Assembly: GCA_902606075.1 (NCBI GenBank) | Contig: CACLEU010000004.1 | Location: 1 to 55,820 of the forward strand | Source of the DNA: an uncultured Pelagibacteraceae bacterium | Lineage (GTDB): Bacteria; Pseudomonadota; Alphaproteobacteria; Pelagibacterales; Pelagibacteraceae | DNA: 55,820 nucleotides | Direction of reading: 5' to 3' | Shown here: one piece after another, positions 8,775 to 19,013 of the stretch | Position numbering within the stretch: the first letter of the stretch is position 1 | Layout of the letters: the number at the start of each line of letters is the position of its first letter | The notes under the pieces: model-generated | What the model saw: only the letters and a program-made list of their open reading frames with translations | What the model was told of the DNA's origin: nothing | Databases searched by the model: none | Made by a program: the position numbers and the translations under genes

Positions 8775-11651
8775 ATGATTAAAAAGATAGTTATTAAAGG
8801 GGCAAAAGAACATAATTTAAGAAATATTTCTTTAGACATACCTAAAGACAAGTTTGTGGTTATAACAGGACTGTCTGGATCTGGAAAATCCTCTCTAGCA
8901 TTCGATACTATTTATGCTGAAGGTCAAAGAAGATATGTTGAGAGCTTGTCAGCATACGCAAGGCAGTTTTTAGATAAAATGAAAAAACCAAAGGTGGATC
9001 TAATCGAGGGACTTAGTCCAGCAATTTCAATAGAACAAAAGAATACATCAAAAAATCCAAGATCTACGGTCGCAACTGTTACTGAAATTTATGACTATAT
9101 GAGAGTTTTATTTGCAAGAGTTGGTATTCCATATTCTCCTTTTACAGGTAAAGAAATTAAGTCACAAACCGTAACTCAAATTGTAGATAAAATCAAAACC
9201 TTACCCAAAAAAAGTACTATCTTTTTATTTTCACCAATAGTCAGAGGTCGTAAAGGGGAATATAAAAAAGAAATTTTATCCTACAAAAAAAGAGGATTTA
9301 GAAAAATTAAAATTGATGGAAAAATTTACGAAATAGATGATATTCCAGAATTAAATAAAAAAATTAAACATGAAATTGATATATTGGTTGACAGAATAAT
9401 ACTTAACTCTGATTTAGGGAATAGATTAGCAGAAGGTATTGAAACATCGCTTAATTTATCTAATGGATTATTATATGTGGAATATGAGAATGAGACAATT
9501 CCAGCAAAATTTAGAAAGAAAGAAAAAATAGTATTTTCATCAAAATTTGCTTGTCCAGAGAGTGGTTTTACAATCGAAGAGATTGAGCCAAGATTATTTT
9601 CATTTAACAGTCCATATGGCGCATGTGTTGAGTGTGACGGTATAGGTATTAAATTAAATGTAGATCCAAACCTTGTCGTTCCAAATGAAAAAAAATCTAT
9701 TGCTGATGGAGCAATAGAGCCATGGTCTAAATCGAGTTCTTTATATTACGCACAGACGTTATCATCCTTAGCTAAACACTATGATTTTTCTTTAGATGAA
9801 AAATGGTCAAAATTGTCAAAAAAAATAAAAGATGTTATTTTATATGGTTCTGATGAGGAGGAAATAAAGTTTTCATATGATGATGGCTATGAAAAATATT
9901 CACATAAAAAAACTTTTGAAGGAGTAGTCAATAACCTTGAAAGAAGATATCTAGAAACTGATAGTGATTGGAAAAGAGAAGAAATTTCACAATATCAATC
10001 TGATACTAAATGCGAGGCCTGTAATGGATATAGATTGAAAGAAGAAGCACTATGCGTAAAAATTGACAATCTACATATAAGTGAAATATCTGAAAAATCT
10101 ATTATAGATGCTCAAGAATGGTTTAAGTCTTTAAATGAAAAGTTAGACTCAAGACAGATTAAAATAGCTGAACATATTTTAAAAGAAATAAACGAAAGAC
10201 TTAATTTTTTACTTAATGTTGGTTTGGATTATTTAACTTTATCGAGAGAGTCTGGAACGCTTTCTGGTGGTGAGTCTCAGAGAATTAGACTTGCGTCTCA
10301 AATTGGTTCAGGTTTGACTGGTGTTCTCTATGTGTTAGATGAACCCTCTATAGGTCTGCATCAAAAAGATAATGTGAAATTGATTAATGCTCTTAAAAGA
10401 TTAAGGGATTTAGGAAATACTGTAATAGTAGTAGAGCACGATACTGAAACAATAGAAAACTCAGATTATATTGTTGACTTAGGTCCAGAAGCAGGAAGTA
10501 AAGGAGGCGAAGTTATAGCTCATGGTGTTTTAGATGATATTAAAAAAAACGATAAAAGTATAACTGGTAAATATCTGTGTAATAAATTTTATATACCGAT
10601 ACCTAAAAAAAGAAGACTAAGTAAGAATGGAAGATTTTTGCAAATTATTGGTGCTTCAGGAAATAATTTAAAAAATGTTGATCTAAAAATTCCATTTGGA
10701 ACATTTACATGTATCACCGGAGTATCTGGAAGTGGTAAATCTACCTTAATTTTACAAACTCTATTCAATGCATTGAATATGAGTCTGAATAACAATAAGT
10801 CGAGAAAAATTCCAATGCCGTTTAAAGGATTTAAAGGAATTGAATTAATAGATAAAGTAATTGATATAGACCAATCGCCAATAGGTAGAACCCCAAGATC
10901 TAACCCAGCTACATATACGGCAGCCTTTGGACCAATAAGGGATTGGTTTACTAATTTGCCAGAGTCTAAAAGCAGAGGTTATAAGCCAGGTAGGTTTTCC
11001 TTTAATGTTAAAGGAGGAAGATGTGAAGCTTGCGAGGGAGATGGTGTTATTACTTACGAGATGCATTTCCTGCCAGATGTATATGTAACATGTGATGAAT
11101 GTAAAGGAAGTAGATATAATAGAGAAACATTAGAGATTAAATTTAAAAACAAAAGTATAGCAGATGTATTAGATATGACAGTAGATGAAGGTTGTGATTT
11201 TTTTGAAAATATTTCAAATATAAGATCAAAATTACTAACACTTAAAAAAGTTGGACTAGGATATGTTAAAATAGGACAACAAGCGACTACGTTATCAGGT
11301 GGCGAAGCTCAAAGAATTAAATTAGCAAAAGAGTTGTCTAAAAGATCAACTGGAAGAACGATATATATTTTAGACGAACCAACAACGGGTTTGCATCAAC
11401 ATGATATTAAAAAACTCTTAGAAATATTACATACATTTGTTGCAACCGGTAACACAGTTATAGTTATAGAACATAATTTGGATGTAATAAAAACTGCAGA
11501 TCATATTATAGATATGGGTCCCGATGGTGGTGTAAATGGTGGAGAAATAATTGCGGAGGGCAATCCGGAAAGTATTTGCAACGTTTCTAAAAGCTATACA
11601 GGTAAATTTTTAAAAAATTTACTTAATGGTAAATTTAAAAAAATTGCATAA
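8775..11651 (+). CDS. uvrA: Excinuclease ABC subunit A
   Basis: Damage-recognition ATPase of nucleotide excision repair; 958 residues, full length. It has two ABC ATPase units: Walker [10 protein letters not shown] near residue 33 and GVSGSGKST near 655; signature LSGGESQRI near 498 and LSGGEAQRI near 840. It also has zinc-binding cysteine pairs ([36 protein letters not shown]). Unlike Tgt nearby, its zinc sites look intact. It is followed after 23 bp by the PuuD-like membrane gene in the same direction. Confidence 0.98.
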   Translation: MIKKIVIKGAKEHNLRNISLDIPKDKFVVITGLSGSGKSSLAFDTIYAEGQRRYVESLSAYARQFLDKMKKPKVDLIEGLSPAISIEQKNTSKNPRSTVATVTEIYDYMRVLFARVGIPYSPFTGKEIKSQTVTQIVDKIKTLPKKSTIFLFSPIVRGRKGEYKKEILSYKKRGFRKIKIDGKIYEIDDIPELNKKIKHEIDILVDRIILNSDLGNRLAEGIETSLNLSNGLLYVEYENETIPAKFRKKEKIVFSSKFACPESGFTIEEIEPRLFSFNSPYGACVECDGIGIKLNVDPNLVVPNEKKSIADGAIEPWSKSSSLYYAQTLSSLAKHYDFSLDEKWSKLSKKIKDVILYGSDEEEIKFSYDDGYEKYSHKKTFEGVVNNLERRYLETDSDWKREEISQYQSDTKCEACNGYRLKEEALCVKIDNLHISEISEKSIIDAQEWFKSLNEKLDSRQIKIAEHILKEINERLNFLLNVGLDYLTLSRESGTLSGGESQRIRLASQIGSGLTGVLYVLDEPSIGLHQKDNVKLINALKRLRDLGNTVIVVEHDTETIENSDYIVDLGPEAGSKGGEVIAHGVLDDIKKNDKSITGKYLCNKFYIPIPKKRRLSKNGRFLQIIGASGNNLKNVDLKIPFGTFTCITGVSGSGKSTLILQTLFNALNMSLNNNKSRKIPMPFKGFKGIELIDKVIDIDQSPIGRTPRSNPATYTAAFGPIRDWFTNLPESKSRGYKPGRFSFNVKGGRCEACEGDGVITYEMHFLPDVYVTCDECKGSRYNRETLEIKFKNKSIADVLDMTVDEGCDFFENISNIRSKLLTLKKVGLGYVKIGQQATTLSGGEAQRIKLAKELSKRSTGRTIYILDEPTTGLHQHDIKKLLEILHTFVATGNTVIVIEHNLDVIKTADHIIDMGPDGGVNGGEIIAEGNPESICNVSKSYTGKFLKNLLNGKFKKIA

Positions 11652-11674
11652 ATAATCAAATTTTGTTATATTAG

Positions 11675-12280
11675 ATGATGGGAAATATACTAAGTTCACT
11701 TTCAAGGACTGTTCACCTGTCCATTGCATTATCGATAGTTTTATTTTTGATTTTATTTTTTCAAAATGGTGGCTTCGATTTTGATACTTTGTTCTGGAGC
11801 TGGTTATTCAGATACATTCATGTTTTAGTGGGAATCATGTGGATAGGATTATTATGGTACTTTAACTTTGTTCAAATACCTAATATGGCTAAAATACCAG
11901 ATGAACATAAACCCGCTATCAGTAAAGTAATTGCTCCTGCAGCACTATTTTGGTTTAGATGGGCTGCTCTTGCAACAATAATTTCAGGATTAATACTTGG
12001 ATACCTAAATGGTTATATACATGATGCTATGACGCTCGGGATAATGTCAGGTGGTGGCAAAAGTACAGCAATAGGTATCGGTATGTGGCTAGGTATAATA
12101 ATGGCCATTAATGTTTGGTTTGTTATTTGGCCTAATCAAAAAAAAGCGCTAGGTATTGTCGAAGTGAACGCGGAGATAAAAGCAAAATCTGCTAGAGTAG
12201 CGATGTTATTTTCAAGAACTAATACACTGCTATCATTCCCTATGCTTTTGAGTATGGTGGTGGCACAAAACCTTTATTAG
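11675..12280 (+). CDS. PuuD-like (urate hydroxylase/DUF989-type) membrane protein
   Basis: A 201-residue protein with about five membrane segments. Conserved-looking blocks are RYIHVLVGIMWIGLLWYFNF (near 46-65), the helix containing FWFRWAALATI and WPNQKKALGI. These resemble the membrane part of PuuD and related proteins. The cytochrome c domain found in full PuuD is absent, so urate oxidation cannot be asserted; the protein could be a haem- or quinone-linked membrane component. The start has two adjacent ATGs; the first is used. It overlaps the convergent secF end by 4 nt. Confidence 0.6.
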   Translation: MMGNILSSLSRTVHLSIALSIVLFLILFFQNGGFDFDTLFWSWLFRYIHVLVGIMWIGLLWYFNFVQIPNMAKIPDEHKPAISKVIAPAALFWFRWAALATIISGLILGYLNGYIHDAMTLGIMSGGGKSTAIGIGMWLGIIMAINVWFVIWPNQKKALGIVEVNAEIKAKSARVAMLFSRTNTLLSFPMLLSMVVAQNLY

Positions 12281-13170
12281 TCTTCCTCTTTGACTAATGT
12301 TTTTTGAGATACTTTGTAATATACGAGAACTGGATTTGCTATAAATATAGATGAGTAAGTTCCTAGAATAACGCCCAAAATCATTGCAAGAGAAAAACCT
12401 TTAAGAATTTCGCCTCCAAAAAAGAAAATTGACAGAAGAGCTAAGAGAGTAGTGACAGATGTAATTAAAGTTCTAGACAAAGTTTCATTAATTGAAATAT
12501 TAGTAAGATCGAAAATTTTAATATCTGCATATTTTTTTAAATTTTCACGAACTCTATCAAAAATTACAACAGTATCATTCATAGAATAACCAACAATTGT
12601 TAGTACTGCAGCAACAATTGATAAGTTTATTTCTAAACTTAACGCAGAAAATATACCAAGTGTAATTATTACATCGTGAAATATGGCTATTATAGCTCCA
12701 ATACTAAATTGCCATTCAAATCTAAACCAAATATAAATTAACATAGCTGCCAATGCTATAGCAATTGCAGTTATTCCATCCTGTAATAACTCAGCGCTTA
12801 CTTTAGGTCCCACATTTTCAACACGTCTAAAATTATAATCTTGAAGATGTTTGTCTAAATTAATCTTTAAATTTTTGATAAAATCTGGTTTATTTAAATC
12901 TGATCTTTCAAATTTAATTACATAATCATTATCTTTTCCAAATTTTTTTACTGAGAGATCGTTTAGGTTAAGTTTACTAAATGCTTTCCTAATATCTTCA
13001 GTTTGGTAATTAACATTATCAGTTCTTAATTCAATTAATGTTCCACCTTTAAAATCTACACCGTAGTTTAGCCCCTTAAATACAAGAAAAATAATAGATA
13101 TTAAGAATAATATTGAAGATATTATGTTTGATAAATTGTAAAATTTGTTAAAAAAATATTTTTCGTTCAT
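12277..13170 (-). CDS. secF: Protein translocase subunit SecF
   Basis: Inner-membrane partner of SecD that uses the proton gradient to help release exported proteins from SecYEG. The 297 residues show one N-terminal membrane helix, a periplasmic domain with GVDFKGGTLIEL, and five further helices with TIVGYSMNDTVVIFDRVREN, the family signature. The start codon overlaps the secD stop (ATGA). Order yajC-secD-secF is the standard operon. Confidence 0.97.
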   Translation of the reverse strand: MNEKYFFNKFYNLSNIISSILFLISIIFLVFKGLNYGVDFKGGTLIELRTDNVNYQTEDIRKAFSKLNLNDLSVKKFGKDNDYVIKFERSDLNKPDFIKNLKINLDKHLQDYNFRRVENVGPKVSAELLQDGITAIAIALAAMLIYIWFRFEWQFSIGAIIAIFHDVIITLGIFSALSLEINLSIVAAVLTIVGYSMNDTVVIFDRVRENLKKYADIKIFDLTNISINETLSRTLITSVTTLLALLSIFFFGGEILKGFSLAMILGVILGTYSSIFIANPVLVYYKVSQKTLVKEED

Positions 13171-14720
13171 CTTATTTTTACTTCATTATTTTTATTTTTT
13201 ATCACATAAAGAGATGTTAGTAATCGTGCAATATAATATACAGAGAATAGAGTTGTTATTATGCCAATTGATAAAGTAACTGAAAACCCCTTTACAGGAC
13301 CAGAGCCAAACATAAATAAGATTAAAGCGGCAATGATTGTCGTTATATTAGCATCTAATATAGCTGTTCTAGAAAGTGTATAGCCATTATCAAATGCAAT
13401 TACTTTATTCTTCTCTTTTTTAAGTTCCTCATTAATTCTCTCAAATATTAGTACGTTGGCGTCTACAGCCATACCTACAGTTAAAATTATACCGGCAATA
13501 CCTGGAAGTGTTAAGGTAGCCTCAAAAATTGTAAGGAAACCTAATAACATGAACAAATTTATAATTAATGCAAAATTTGAAATTAAACCAAATAACTTAT
13601 ATTTATAAATCATATATAAAATCACCAAAACAAATCCAATTATCAAAGATAAAATTCCTGCTTTAATAGAATCCTCACCTAAATCTGGTCCTACTGTTCT
13701 TTCTTCAATTATTTCTAGTGGCGCTGGTAAAGCTCCAGATCTGAGTAATAATGCAAGATCTGTTGCTGATTGGAATGTAAATCCTCCTGAAATTTGTCCA
13801 GAACCACCGGCTATTACATCTCTAATTACCGGTGCACTTATTATTTGATTATCTAGAACTATAGCTAACTGTTTGCCAATTCCATTTTTTGTTGCTCTTC
13901 CGAATTTTCTTGCCCCTAATCTATCCAAAGTAAAACTGACAACTGTTTCATTATTAACACTGTCCATTTGAGGTTTTGCATCTATTAAATTATCACCACT
14001 TACAATTATTCTCTTGCTCACAATTAATTCTTCTCCTGTGTCTAAGTCTTTTAATTTTTCTGACCCAAAAGATACATCATTGCTTTGAGTTACAAATCTA
14101 AATGTCAAATTAGCAGTCTTTCCTAATAATGATTTAATTCTATCTGGATTATCTAAACCAGGTAATTCAACAGAAATTCTATTAGAACCGCTTTTAGTTA
14201 TACTGGGTTCATTTGTTCCAACTTCATCAACTCTTTTTCTTACTATTTCTATAGCTTGATCTAATAATGATTGCTCAATTTCAATAACTCCATATTTAGT
14301 GAGGGTTAATTCAAAAATACCATTAATTATTTCGACATTATACTGATTAGATTTATAGACTTGAAAATATGGATTTAATTCCATGTCATTTTCAAATAAA
14401 TCTAAAATTTTCTCCTGGTTTTTTTTATCAGATTTAAAAAAGATTTTTTCCTTGCCTAGCTTATAATCAAAAGTTTTAATTTCTTTTTTTTTAAAATAAT
14501 TTCGAACTTGTGAAAGTTTAGTTTGTAGCGTTTGGTTAATTACAGGACCTTTATCAACTTCTAAGAGTAAATAAGAGCCTCCTTGTAAATCAAGTCCTAA
14601 ATTAACTTTTTTTTTAAAAAAAAAATCTTCGTTATTCGTAAAATTTGAAAAACTAAAAAAAATCAATAAAGAGCAAAAAATTACTATTGAAATTATTTTT
14701 AATTTCGAAAAATATAACAC
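13167..14720 (-). CDS. secD: Protein translocase subunit SecD
   Basis: Protein-export membrane subunit, 517 residues. It has an N-terminal helix, a GLDLQGGSYLLLEVD motif, a large periplasmic P1 domain with RVDEVGTNEPSI, then six helices with GMAVDANVLIFERINEE, which carries the proton-pathway Asp. The best start is GTG at 14718-14720; the codon lies 9 bp after yajC. It overlaps secF by 4 nt. The protein is shorter than E. coli SecD (about 615 residues), as often seen in alphaproteobacteria. Confidence 0.97.
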   Translation of the reverse strand: MLYFSKLKIISIVIFCSLLIFFSFSNFTNNEDFFFKKKVNLGLDLQGGSYLLLEVDKGPVINQTLQTKLSQVRNYFKKKEIKTFDYKLGKEKIFFKSDKKNQEKILDLFENDMELNPYFQVYKSNQYNVEIINGIFELTLTKYGVIEIEQSLLDQAIEIVRKRVDEVGTNEPSITKSGSNRISVELPGLDNPDRIKSLLGKTANLTFRFVTQSNDVSFGSEKLKDLDTGEELIVSKRIIVSGDNLIDAKPQMDSVNNETVVSFTLDRLGARKFGRATKNGIGKQLAIVLDNQIISAPVIRDVIAGGSGQISGGFTFQSATDLALLLRSGALPAPLEIIEERTVGPDLGEDSIKAGILSLIIGFVLVILYMIYKYKLFGLISNFALIINLFMLLGFLTIFEATLTLPGIAGIILTVGMAVDANVLIFERINEELKKEKNKVIAFDNGYTLSRTAILDANITTIIAALILFMFGSGPVKGFSVTLSIGIITTLFSVYYIARLLTSLYVIKNKNNEVKIR

Positions 14721-14729
14721 TTATACTGA

Positions 14730-15017
14730 CTATTTTTTTGGTTCTGTTCCACTTATTAGGGCTTGTACACCTGTTGATTTTATAACCTCAACTTTTACGT
14801 TATCTGCGATTAATATTTCTGCCCTATCATTCTCGATAATTCTTTCTACAGTACCAACTATGCCACCTGAAGTTATTACTTTATCACCTCGTTTTAATCC
14901 CTCCACCATTACTTTGTGCTCTTTAACTTTTTTTTGTTGTGGTCTAATTAAAAAGAAATAAAAAATGACAAAGATTAATATTAGAGGTATTAATTGTGCT
15001 ATTCCTGCTTCAGACAT
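14730..15017 (-). CDS. yajC: Preprotein translocase subunit YajC
   Basis: Small accessory subunit of the SecDF complex; 95 residues. It has one membrane helix (about residues 6-24, IPLILIFVIFYFFLIRPQQ) followed by a cytoplasmic domain with the family block GDKVITSGGIVGTV. First gene of yajC-secD-secF, 50 bp after serS. Confidence 0.95.
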   Translation of the reverse strand: MSEAGIAQLIPLILIFVIFYFFLIRPQQKKVKEHKVMVEGLKRGDKVITSGGIVGTVERIIENDRAEILIADNVKVEVIKSTGVQALISGTEPKK

Positions 15018-15067
15018 AAATAATTTTAGGATTAATTTATTATACTATTAATATTATTTAAACAACT

Positions 15068-16327
15068 CTATTTCTTCGAAATAACTTCTAAATTGTTCAT
15101 ATATGGTCTTAGAATATCAGGAATTATAATAGATCCATCTTCTTGCTGATAATTTTCCAAAATTGCAATTAATGTACGACCAACTGCTAATCCGCTGCCA
15201 TTTAAAGTACCTAAAAATTCTTTTTCATTATTAGATTTTTTAAACCTCGCTTTCATTCTTCTAGCCTGAAAAGTTCCACATGTAGAACAGCTGGAGATTT
15301 CTCTATAAATATTTTCTGATGGTAACCATACTTCGATATCGTAGGTTTTTTGAGCACTAAAGCCCATGTCTCCTGTACAAAGTGTTATTACTCTATAAGG
15401 TAATTTAAGTTTATCTAATATTTTACAGGCTGAACTAGTCATTCTCTCAAGCTCATCTGTACAATTTACTGGGTCAACAATACTAACTAGCTCAACTTTA
15501 TAAAATTGATGCTGTCTTATCATGCCTTTGGTGTCCTTACCGTAACTGCCAGCCTCTTTTCTAAAACATGGAGTTGATGCAACAAACCTTAAAGGTAAAT
15601 CAGAATGATTTAATATAGTATCATTAACCATGTTGGTTAATATTACTTCAGCTGTTGGTATAAGAAATTTTCTTCCAGACTTATTATCAAGTTTAATTTC
15701 AAATTGATCATCTTCAAATTTTGGCATTTGTCCTGTTCCAAACATACTGTTTTCACTTGCAAATAATGGTGGGGAAATTTCTTTATAACCATTTTCATTT
15801 GTGTGTGTATCAATCATAAAATTTGATATCGCTCTTTCTAATTGAGCTAATTTATCTTTAACAAATACAAATCTTGATCCAGTTGTTTTCGTTGCTAGTT
15901 CGAAATCAAGCATATTCAAATTTTCACCTAATTCGTAATGAGATTTAGGTTTAAATTTAAAATTAGGAATGTTGCCACTTTTTTTAATTTCTTTATTAGA
16001 TTTTTCATCTTTTCCAACAGGTACATCCTCAAGAGCTATATTGGGAATTTGAGATAATATTTGATTTAGATTTTTGCTTTCATTTACTTGATCTTCACTA
16101 ATTTTATCTATTTTTTTAGATAGATCTTTAGATTTTGCAAATAAACTTTTGTCATTTTGTTTTGAAAGAGTTTTTTTTTCTGACTCAAGTTTTTCTTTTT
16201 CTTGTATCAAAGACCTGTTTTTAGTGTCTAATTCTAAAATTTTATCAAGGTTAACTTCTGTATTTCTATTATTTACTTGTTTTTTAAATTCAGAAAAATT
16301 ATTTCTAATATATTTAATGTCATGCAT
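15068..16327 (-). CDS. serS: Serine-tRNA ligase
   Basis: Charges tRNA-Ser; 419 residues. The N-terminal coiled-coil arm (about residues 30-100, rich in K/E/S) binds the long variable arm of tRNA-Ser. The class II catalytic core follows, with motif 2 in FRKEAGSYGKDTKGMIRQHQF and motif 3 in LNGSGLAVGRTLIAILENYQ. The start overlaps tatC by 8 nt, placing serS in the tat cluster as in many alphaproteobacteria. Confidence 0.97.
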   Translation of the reverse strand: MHDIKYIRNNFSEFKKQVNNRNTEVNLDKILELDTKNRSLIQEKEKLESEKKTLSKQNDKSLFAKSKDLSKKIDKISEDQVNESKNLNQILSQIPNIALEDVPVGKDEKSNKEIKKSGNIPNFKFKPKSHYELGENLNMLDFELATKTTGSRFVFVKDKLAQLERAISNFMIDTHTNENGYKEISPPLFASENSMFGTGQMPKFEDDQFEIKLDNKSGRKFLIPTAEVILTNMVNDTILNHSDLPLRFVASTPCFRKEAGSYGKDTKGMIRQHQFYKVELVSIVDPVNCTDELERMTSSACKILDKLKLPYRVITLCTGDMGFSAQKTYDIEVWLPSENIYREISSCSTCGTFQARRMKARFKKSNNEKEFLGTLNGSGLAVGRTLIAILENYQQEDGSIIIPDILRPYMNNLEVISKK

Positions 16328-17084
16328 CTTTTTTTTCTGCTTTTTTTTCTATAATTTTTACAGATATTATTGATAATTCATACAATAATAACAATGGAAC
16401 CGCTAATCCAATTTGAGTAACGGGATCTGGCGGAGTGAGTACAGCAGCAACGGCAAAAATAATAATCACAACATATTTACGTCTCTCTTTTAGAAAAACC
16501 GAATCAATAAATCCAATTCTTGCTAGTAATGATAGAATGATTGGTAACTGAAAACTTATACCAAACGCAAATATTAGTTTCATAACTAATGATAAATATT
16601 CATTAACTTTAGCTTCGAGCTGTATCGGCAAAGCTGTTGTCAAACCAGTGCTTTCAAAAGAAAGAAAAAATTTAATAGCAAGTGGCATAATTAAATAGTA
16701 AACAAGCATTCCACCTAATAAAAAAAGAATTGGCGTAAGAACTAAGTAAGGCATTAAAGCAGATTTTTCATGTTCATATAAACCAGGTGCAACAAATTTC
16801 CATATTTGGATTAAGATATACGGACAAGTTAGGAAGAATGCTGCAAAAAAGGCAACCTTGATATAAGTTAAAAAAGTTTCTTGTAATGCTGTAAATATTA
16901 ATCTTCTTTCTATCTCACTATCTTTGACTGCTTCTGCATAAGGTGAGACTAAAAAACCATAAATTTCTTCAGAAAATATGTAGCATATGAGAAATAAAAT
17001 AGTTAAAAAAATAAAGGAGTGAATTAATCTTTTTCTTAATTCAGTTAAATGACTTATAAATCCCTCTTCTTTATTTGCCTTCAT
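16320..17084 (-). CDS. tatC: Sec-independent translocase subunit TatC
   Basis: Receptor core of the twin-arginine export system; 254 residues with six membrane helices. It begins with the conserved SHLTELRKRLI near residues 10-20 and holds FxxP-like loop sequences (CPYILIQIWKFVAPGLYEHE). Substrates read RR signals such as that of the M48 protease in this window. It overlaps tatB by 14 nt and serS by 8 nt. Confidence 0.97.
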   Translation of the reverse strand: MKANKEEGFISHLTELRKRLIHSFIFLTILFLICYIFSEEIYGFLVSPYAEAVKDSEIERRLIFTALQETFLTYIKVAFFAAFFLTCPYILIQIWKFVAPGLYEHEKSALMPYLVLTPILFLLGGMLVYYLIMPLAIKFFLSFESTGLTTALPIQLEAKVNEYLSLVMKLIFAFGISFQLPIILSLLARIGFIDSVFLKERRKYVVIIIFAVAAVLTPPDPVTQIGLAVPLLLLYELSIISVKIIEKKAEKKDA

Positions 17085-17325
17085 TTTTATCTATTTTTTT
17101 TCCTTCATTTTCACTTGGGTTATTGATATCAAAAGTTTGATTATTAATTTCAATACTATTTTCTTCTAAATTTGACATTTCATTTTGTAAGTTATTTACA
17201 TATCTTTTGACTGAACCAAACCAAGTTCCAATTTTTTTCAGTACGATAGGAAAGTCTTTAGGACCAATTATTACAATTGAAAGACCGATTATTATAATAA
17301 GTTCTAACCAGCCAATTTGTGGCAT
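17071..17325 (-). CDS. tatB: Sec-independent translocase subunit TatB
   Basis: 84 residues: a short periplasmic start, one membrane helix (about 5-21), the hinge GPKDFP, an amphipathic helix, and a charged tail. The IGWLELIIIIGLSIVIIGPK pattern with E8 in the membrane is the TatB type, and GPKDFP distinguishes it from TatA. It lies 2 bp after tatA and overlaps tatC. Confidence 0.92.
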   Translation of the reverse strand: MPQIGWLELIIIIGLSIVIIGPKDFPIVLKKIGTWFGSVKRYVNNLQNEMSNLEENSIEINNQTFDINNPSENEGKKIDKNEGK

Positions 17326-17327
17326 TT

Positions 17328-17540
17328 TTATTCTTTATTTGAAGAATCTTGATTGTTGTTATCTTCAGTATTTTCTGAAATATTTTTTGGCTTTTCATCT
17401 GTAGGGTCAGTAGCCATGCCTTTTTTAAAACTTTTAATGCCTTTTGCAACATCGCCCATCAAGCTAGAGATTTTTCCCCTCCCGAATAGAAGAACTACTA
17501 AAACAACTACAATTGCTACTTGCCAAAAACTTATACCCAT
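17328..17540 (-). CDS. tatA: Sec-independent translocase subunit TatA
   Basis: Pore-forming component of Tat export; 70 residues. It begins [20 protein letters not shown], a TatA membrane helix, followed by the FGRGKIS hinge, the amphipathic helix [14 protein letters not shown], and an acidic, Asn/Gln-rich tail. Gene order tatA-tatB-tatC is complete. Confidence 0.95.
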   Translation of the reverse strand: MGISFWQVAIVVVLVVLLFGRGKISSLMGDVAKGIKSFKKGMATDPTDEKPKNISENTEDNNNQDSSNKE

Positions 17541-17583
17541 AAAATATATATAACCTCTTTATTACTTATTTTAAAGTAGAATT

Positions 17584-18279
17584 TTAGTCTTTAGTGTCAT
17601 CATTTAAGGTGCTATTGAGCATTTCGTCAATATTAGAATAAATATTTTCTTTTTTCTCATCTTGTTTCTCTTTATAAAATTTTCCAGTTCCAAATATAGA
17701 TGAGTCAATAGTTGAGCTGTCAATTAATCCAGCTGATCCTAACTCATCAACAGTTGGTAAATCAGACAATTTTTGCAAATTAAAATGGCTCAAAAAATCC
17801 TCTGTAGTTCCATACTGTATTGGTTTGCCTGGAATTTCTTTTCTACCCATTGGTTTTACCCAATTAAGCTCCATTAGAATATCTAGAGTATTTGTACCAA
17901 AGGCAACACCTCTTATTTCCTCTATTTCAGCTCTTGTAACCGGTTGGTGATAGACAATAATTGATAGTGTTTCAATAGCGGCCTTTGAAAGTTTTTTCTC
18001 AACTGTTTTTTGTTTGGACATTAGAGATGAGAGATTTGACGCAGTTCTAAATGACCATTTGCTTGAGATGCAAACTAAATTAATACCTCTATTTTTATAA
18101 ATATCCTCTAATTTTTTTAAAATTTTCTTTACATCTACTTTTTTTGAAATTCTATCTTCTATAGTTTCTATTTCTAATGGTTCTGCGGCAGCAAATAAAA
18201 TTGCTTCAACTTCCCTCTCACCAGTTGATAATTGGCTGGGAAATGAAATTACGTTATTTTTTTTCTTCTCGTTCTTCAT
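17584..18279 (-). CDS. scpB: Segregation and condensation protein B
   Basis: Partner of ScpA in the SMC complex that compacts and segregates the chromosome; 231 residues. Two winged-helix domains are suggested: the first around EREVEAILFAAAEPL, the second around AIETLSIIVYHQPVTRAEIEEIRG, a family hallmark. The C-terminal tail is longer and charged. Its start overlaps the scpA stop (ATGA). Confidence 0.93.
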   Translation of the reverse strand: MKNEKKKNNVISFPSQLSTGEREVEAILFAAAEPLEIETIEDRISKKVDVKKILKKLEDIYKNRGINLVCISSKWSFRTASNLSSLMSKQKTVEKKLSKAAIETLSIIVYHQPVTRAEIEEIRGVAFGTNTLDILMELNWVKPMGRKEIPGKPIQYGTTEDFLSHFNLQKLSDLPTVDELGSAGLIDSSTIDSSIFGTGKFYKEKQDEKKENIYSNIDEMLNSTLNDDTKD

Positions 18280-19013
18280 TTTTGTTTAATATAAATCTCA
18301 TCAAATAATTTGTCTTGTTTTAAAACGACAGTCCCTTCTTTTACTAATTCTAATGAACCAGCAAAAACACTAGCACGGCCAGTTTTTTTAAAATTTGATT
18401 TTTTATAAGCTTTTGGAATAATGTCTTCAAGGTTTTTCCAATCTTCCAGCTTTTTTATAATACTTTTAATTAACTTTATACCCTCTTCTGTTGTGCAAAC
18501 AGGTAGTTTTGGAATGTTCATTCTTTGAAAATCCTTTTGCATAACTATTGTAGAATAAGTTTTTAAAAGTTCGTATAGAGATAATGAATATTTAGAACTA
18601 TAAATAGAACGAATTCTACCTTTAATACCTCTTACAAAAATATCTTTTCCTAATCTTTTTCTCTTAAGCATTTGATCAGAAAGCAATCTTATTAATTCTA
18701 ATTTTTTTAATTGTAATTTTAATCTTTCAGCAACTTCATGAACTTTAAACTCTTCTTCATCTGTTATAGGAAGTAATAATTTTGATTTTAAATACGCAAG
18801 CCAAGTTGCCATAACTAAATATTCTGATGCAATATCTAAATTAATATCTTTGACCTTGTTAATATATTCTAAAAATTGATCAGCTAATAAGGTTATTGAT
18901 ATATTTTCTAAATTAACTTTTTGTGATTTTGCCAAATCTAAAAGTAAATCTAAAGGACCATTAAATTGATCTAAAGTTACCTGAAAACTATCAGTTGAAT
19001 TTTGATTCTCCAT
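18276..19013 (-). CDS. scpA: Segregation and condensation protein A
   Basis: Kleisin subunit that bridges SMC heads; 245 residues. The N-terminal block DQFNGPLDLLLDLAKSQKV and the later YLVMATWLAYLKSKLLLP are typical; a C-terminal winged helix is expected. It overlaps nagZ by 23 nt and scpB by 4 nt, so translation is probably coupled. Confidence 0.94.
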   Translation of the reverse strand: MENQNSTDSFQVTLDQFNGPLDLLLDLAKSQKVNLENISITLLADQFLEYINKVKDINLDIASEYLVMATWLAYLKSKLLLPITDEEEFKVHEVAERLKLQLKKLELIRLLSDQMLKRKRLGKDIFVRGIKGRIRSIYSSKYSLSLYELLKTYSTIVMQKDFQRMNIPKLPVCTTEEGIKLIKSIIKKLEDWKNLEDIIPKAYKKSNFKKTGRASVFAGSLELVKEGTVVLKQDKLFDEIYIKQK

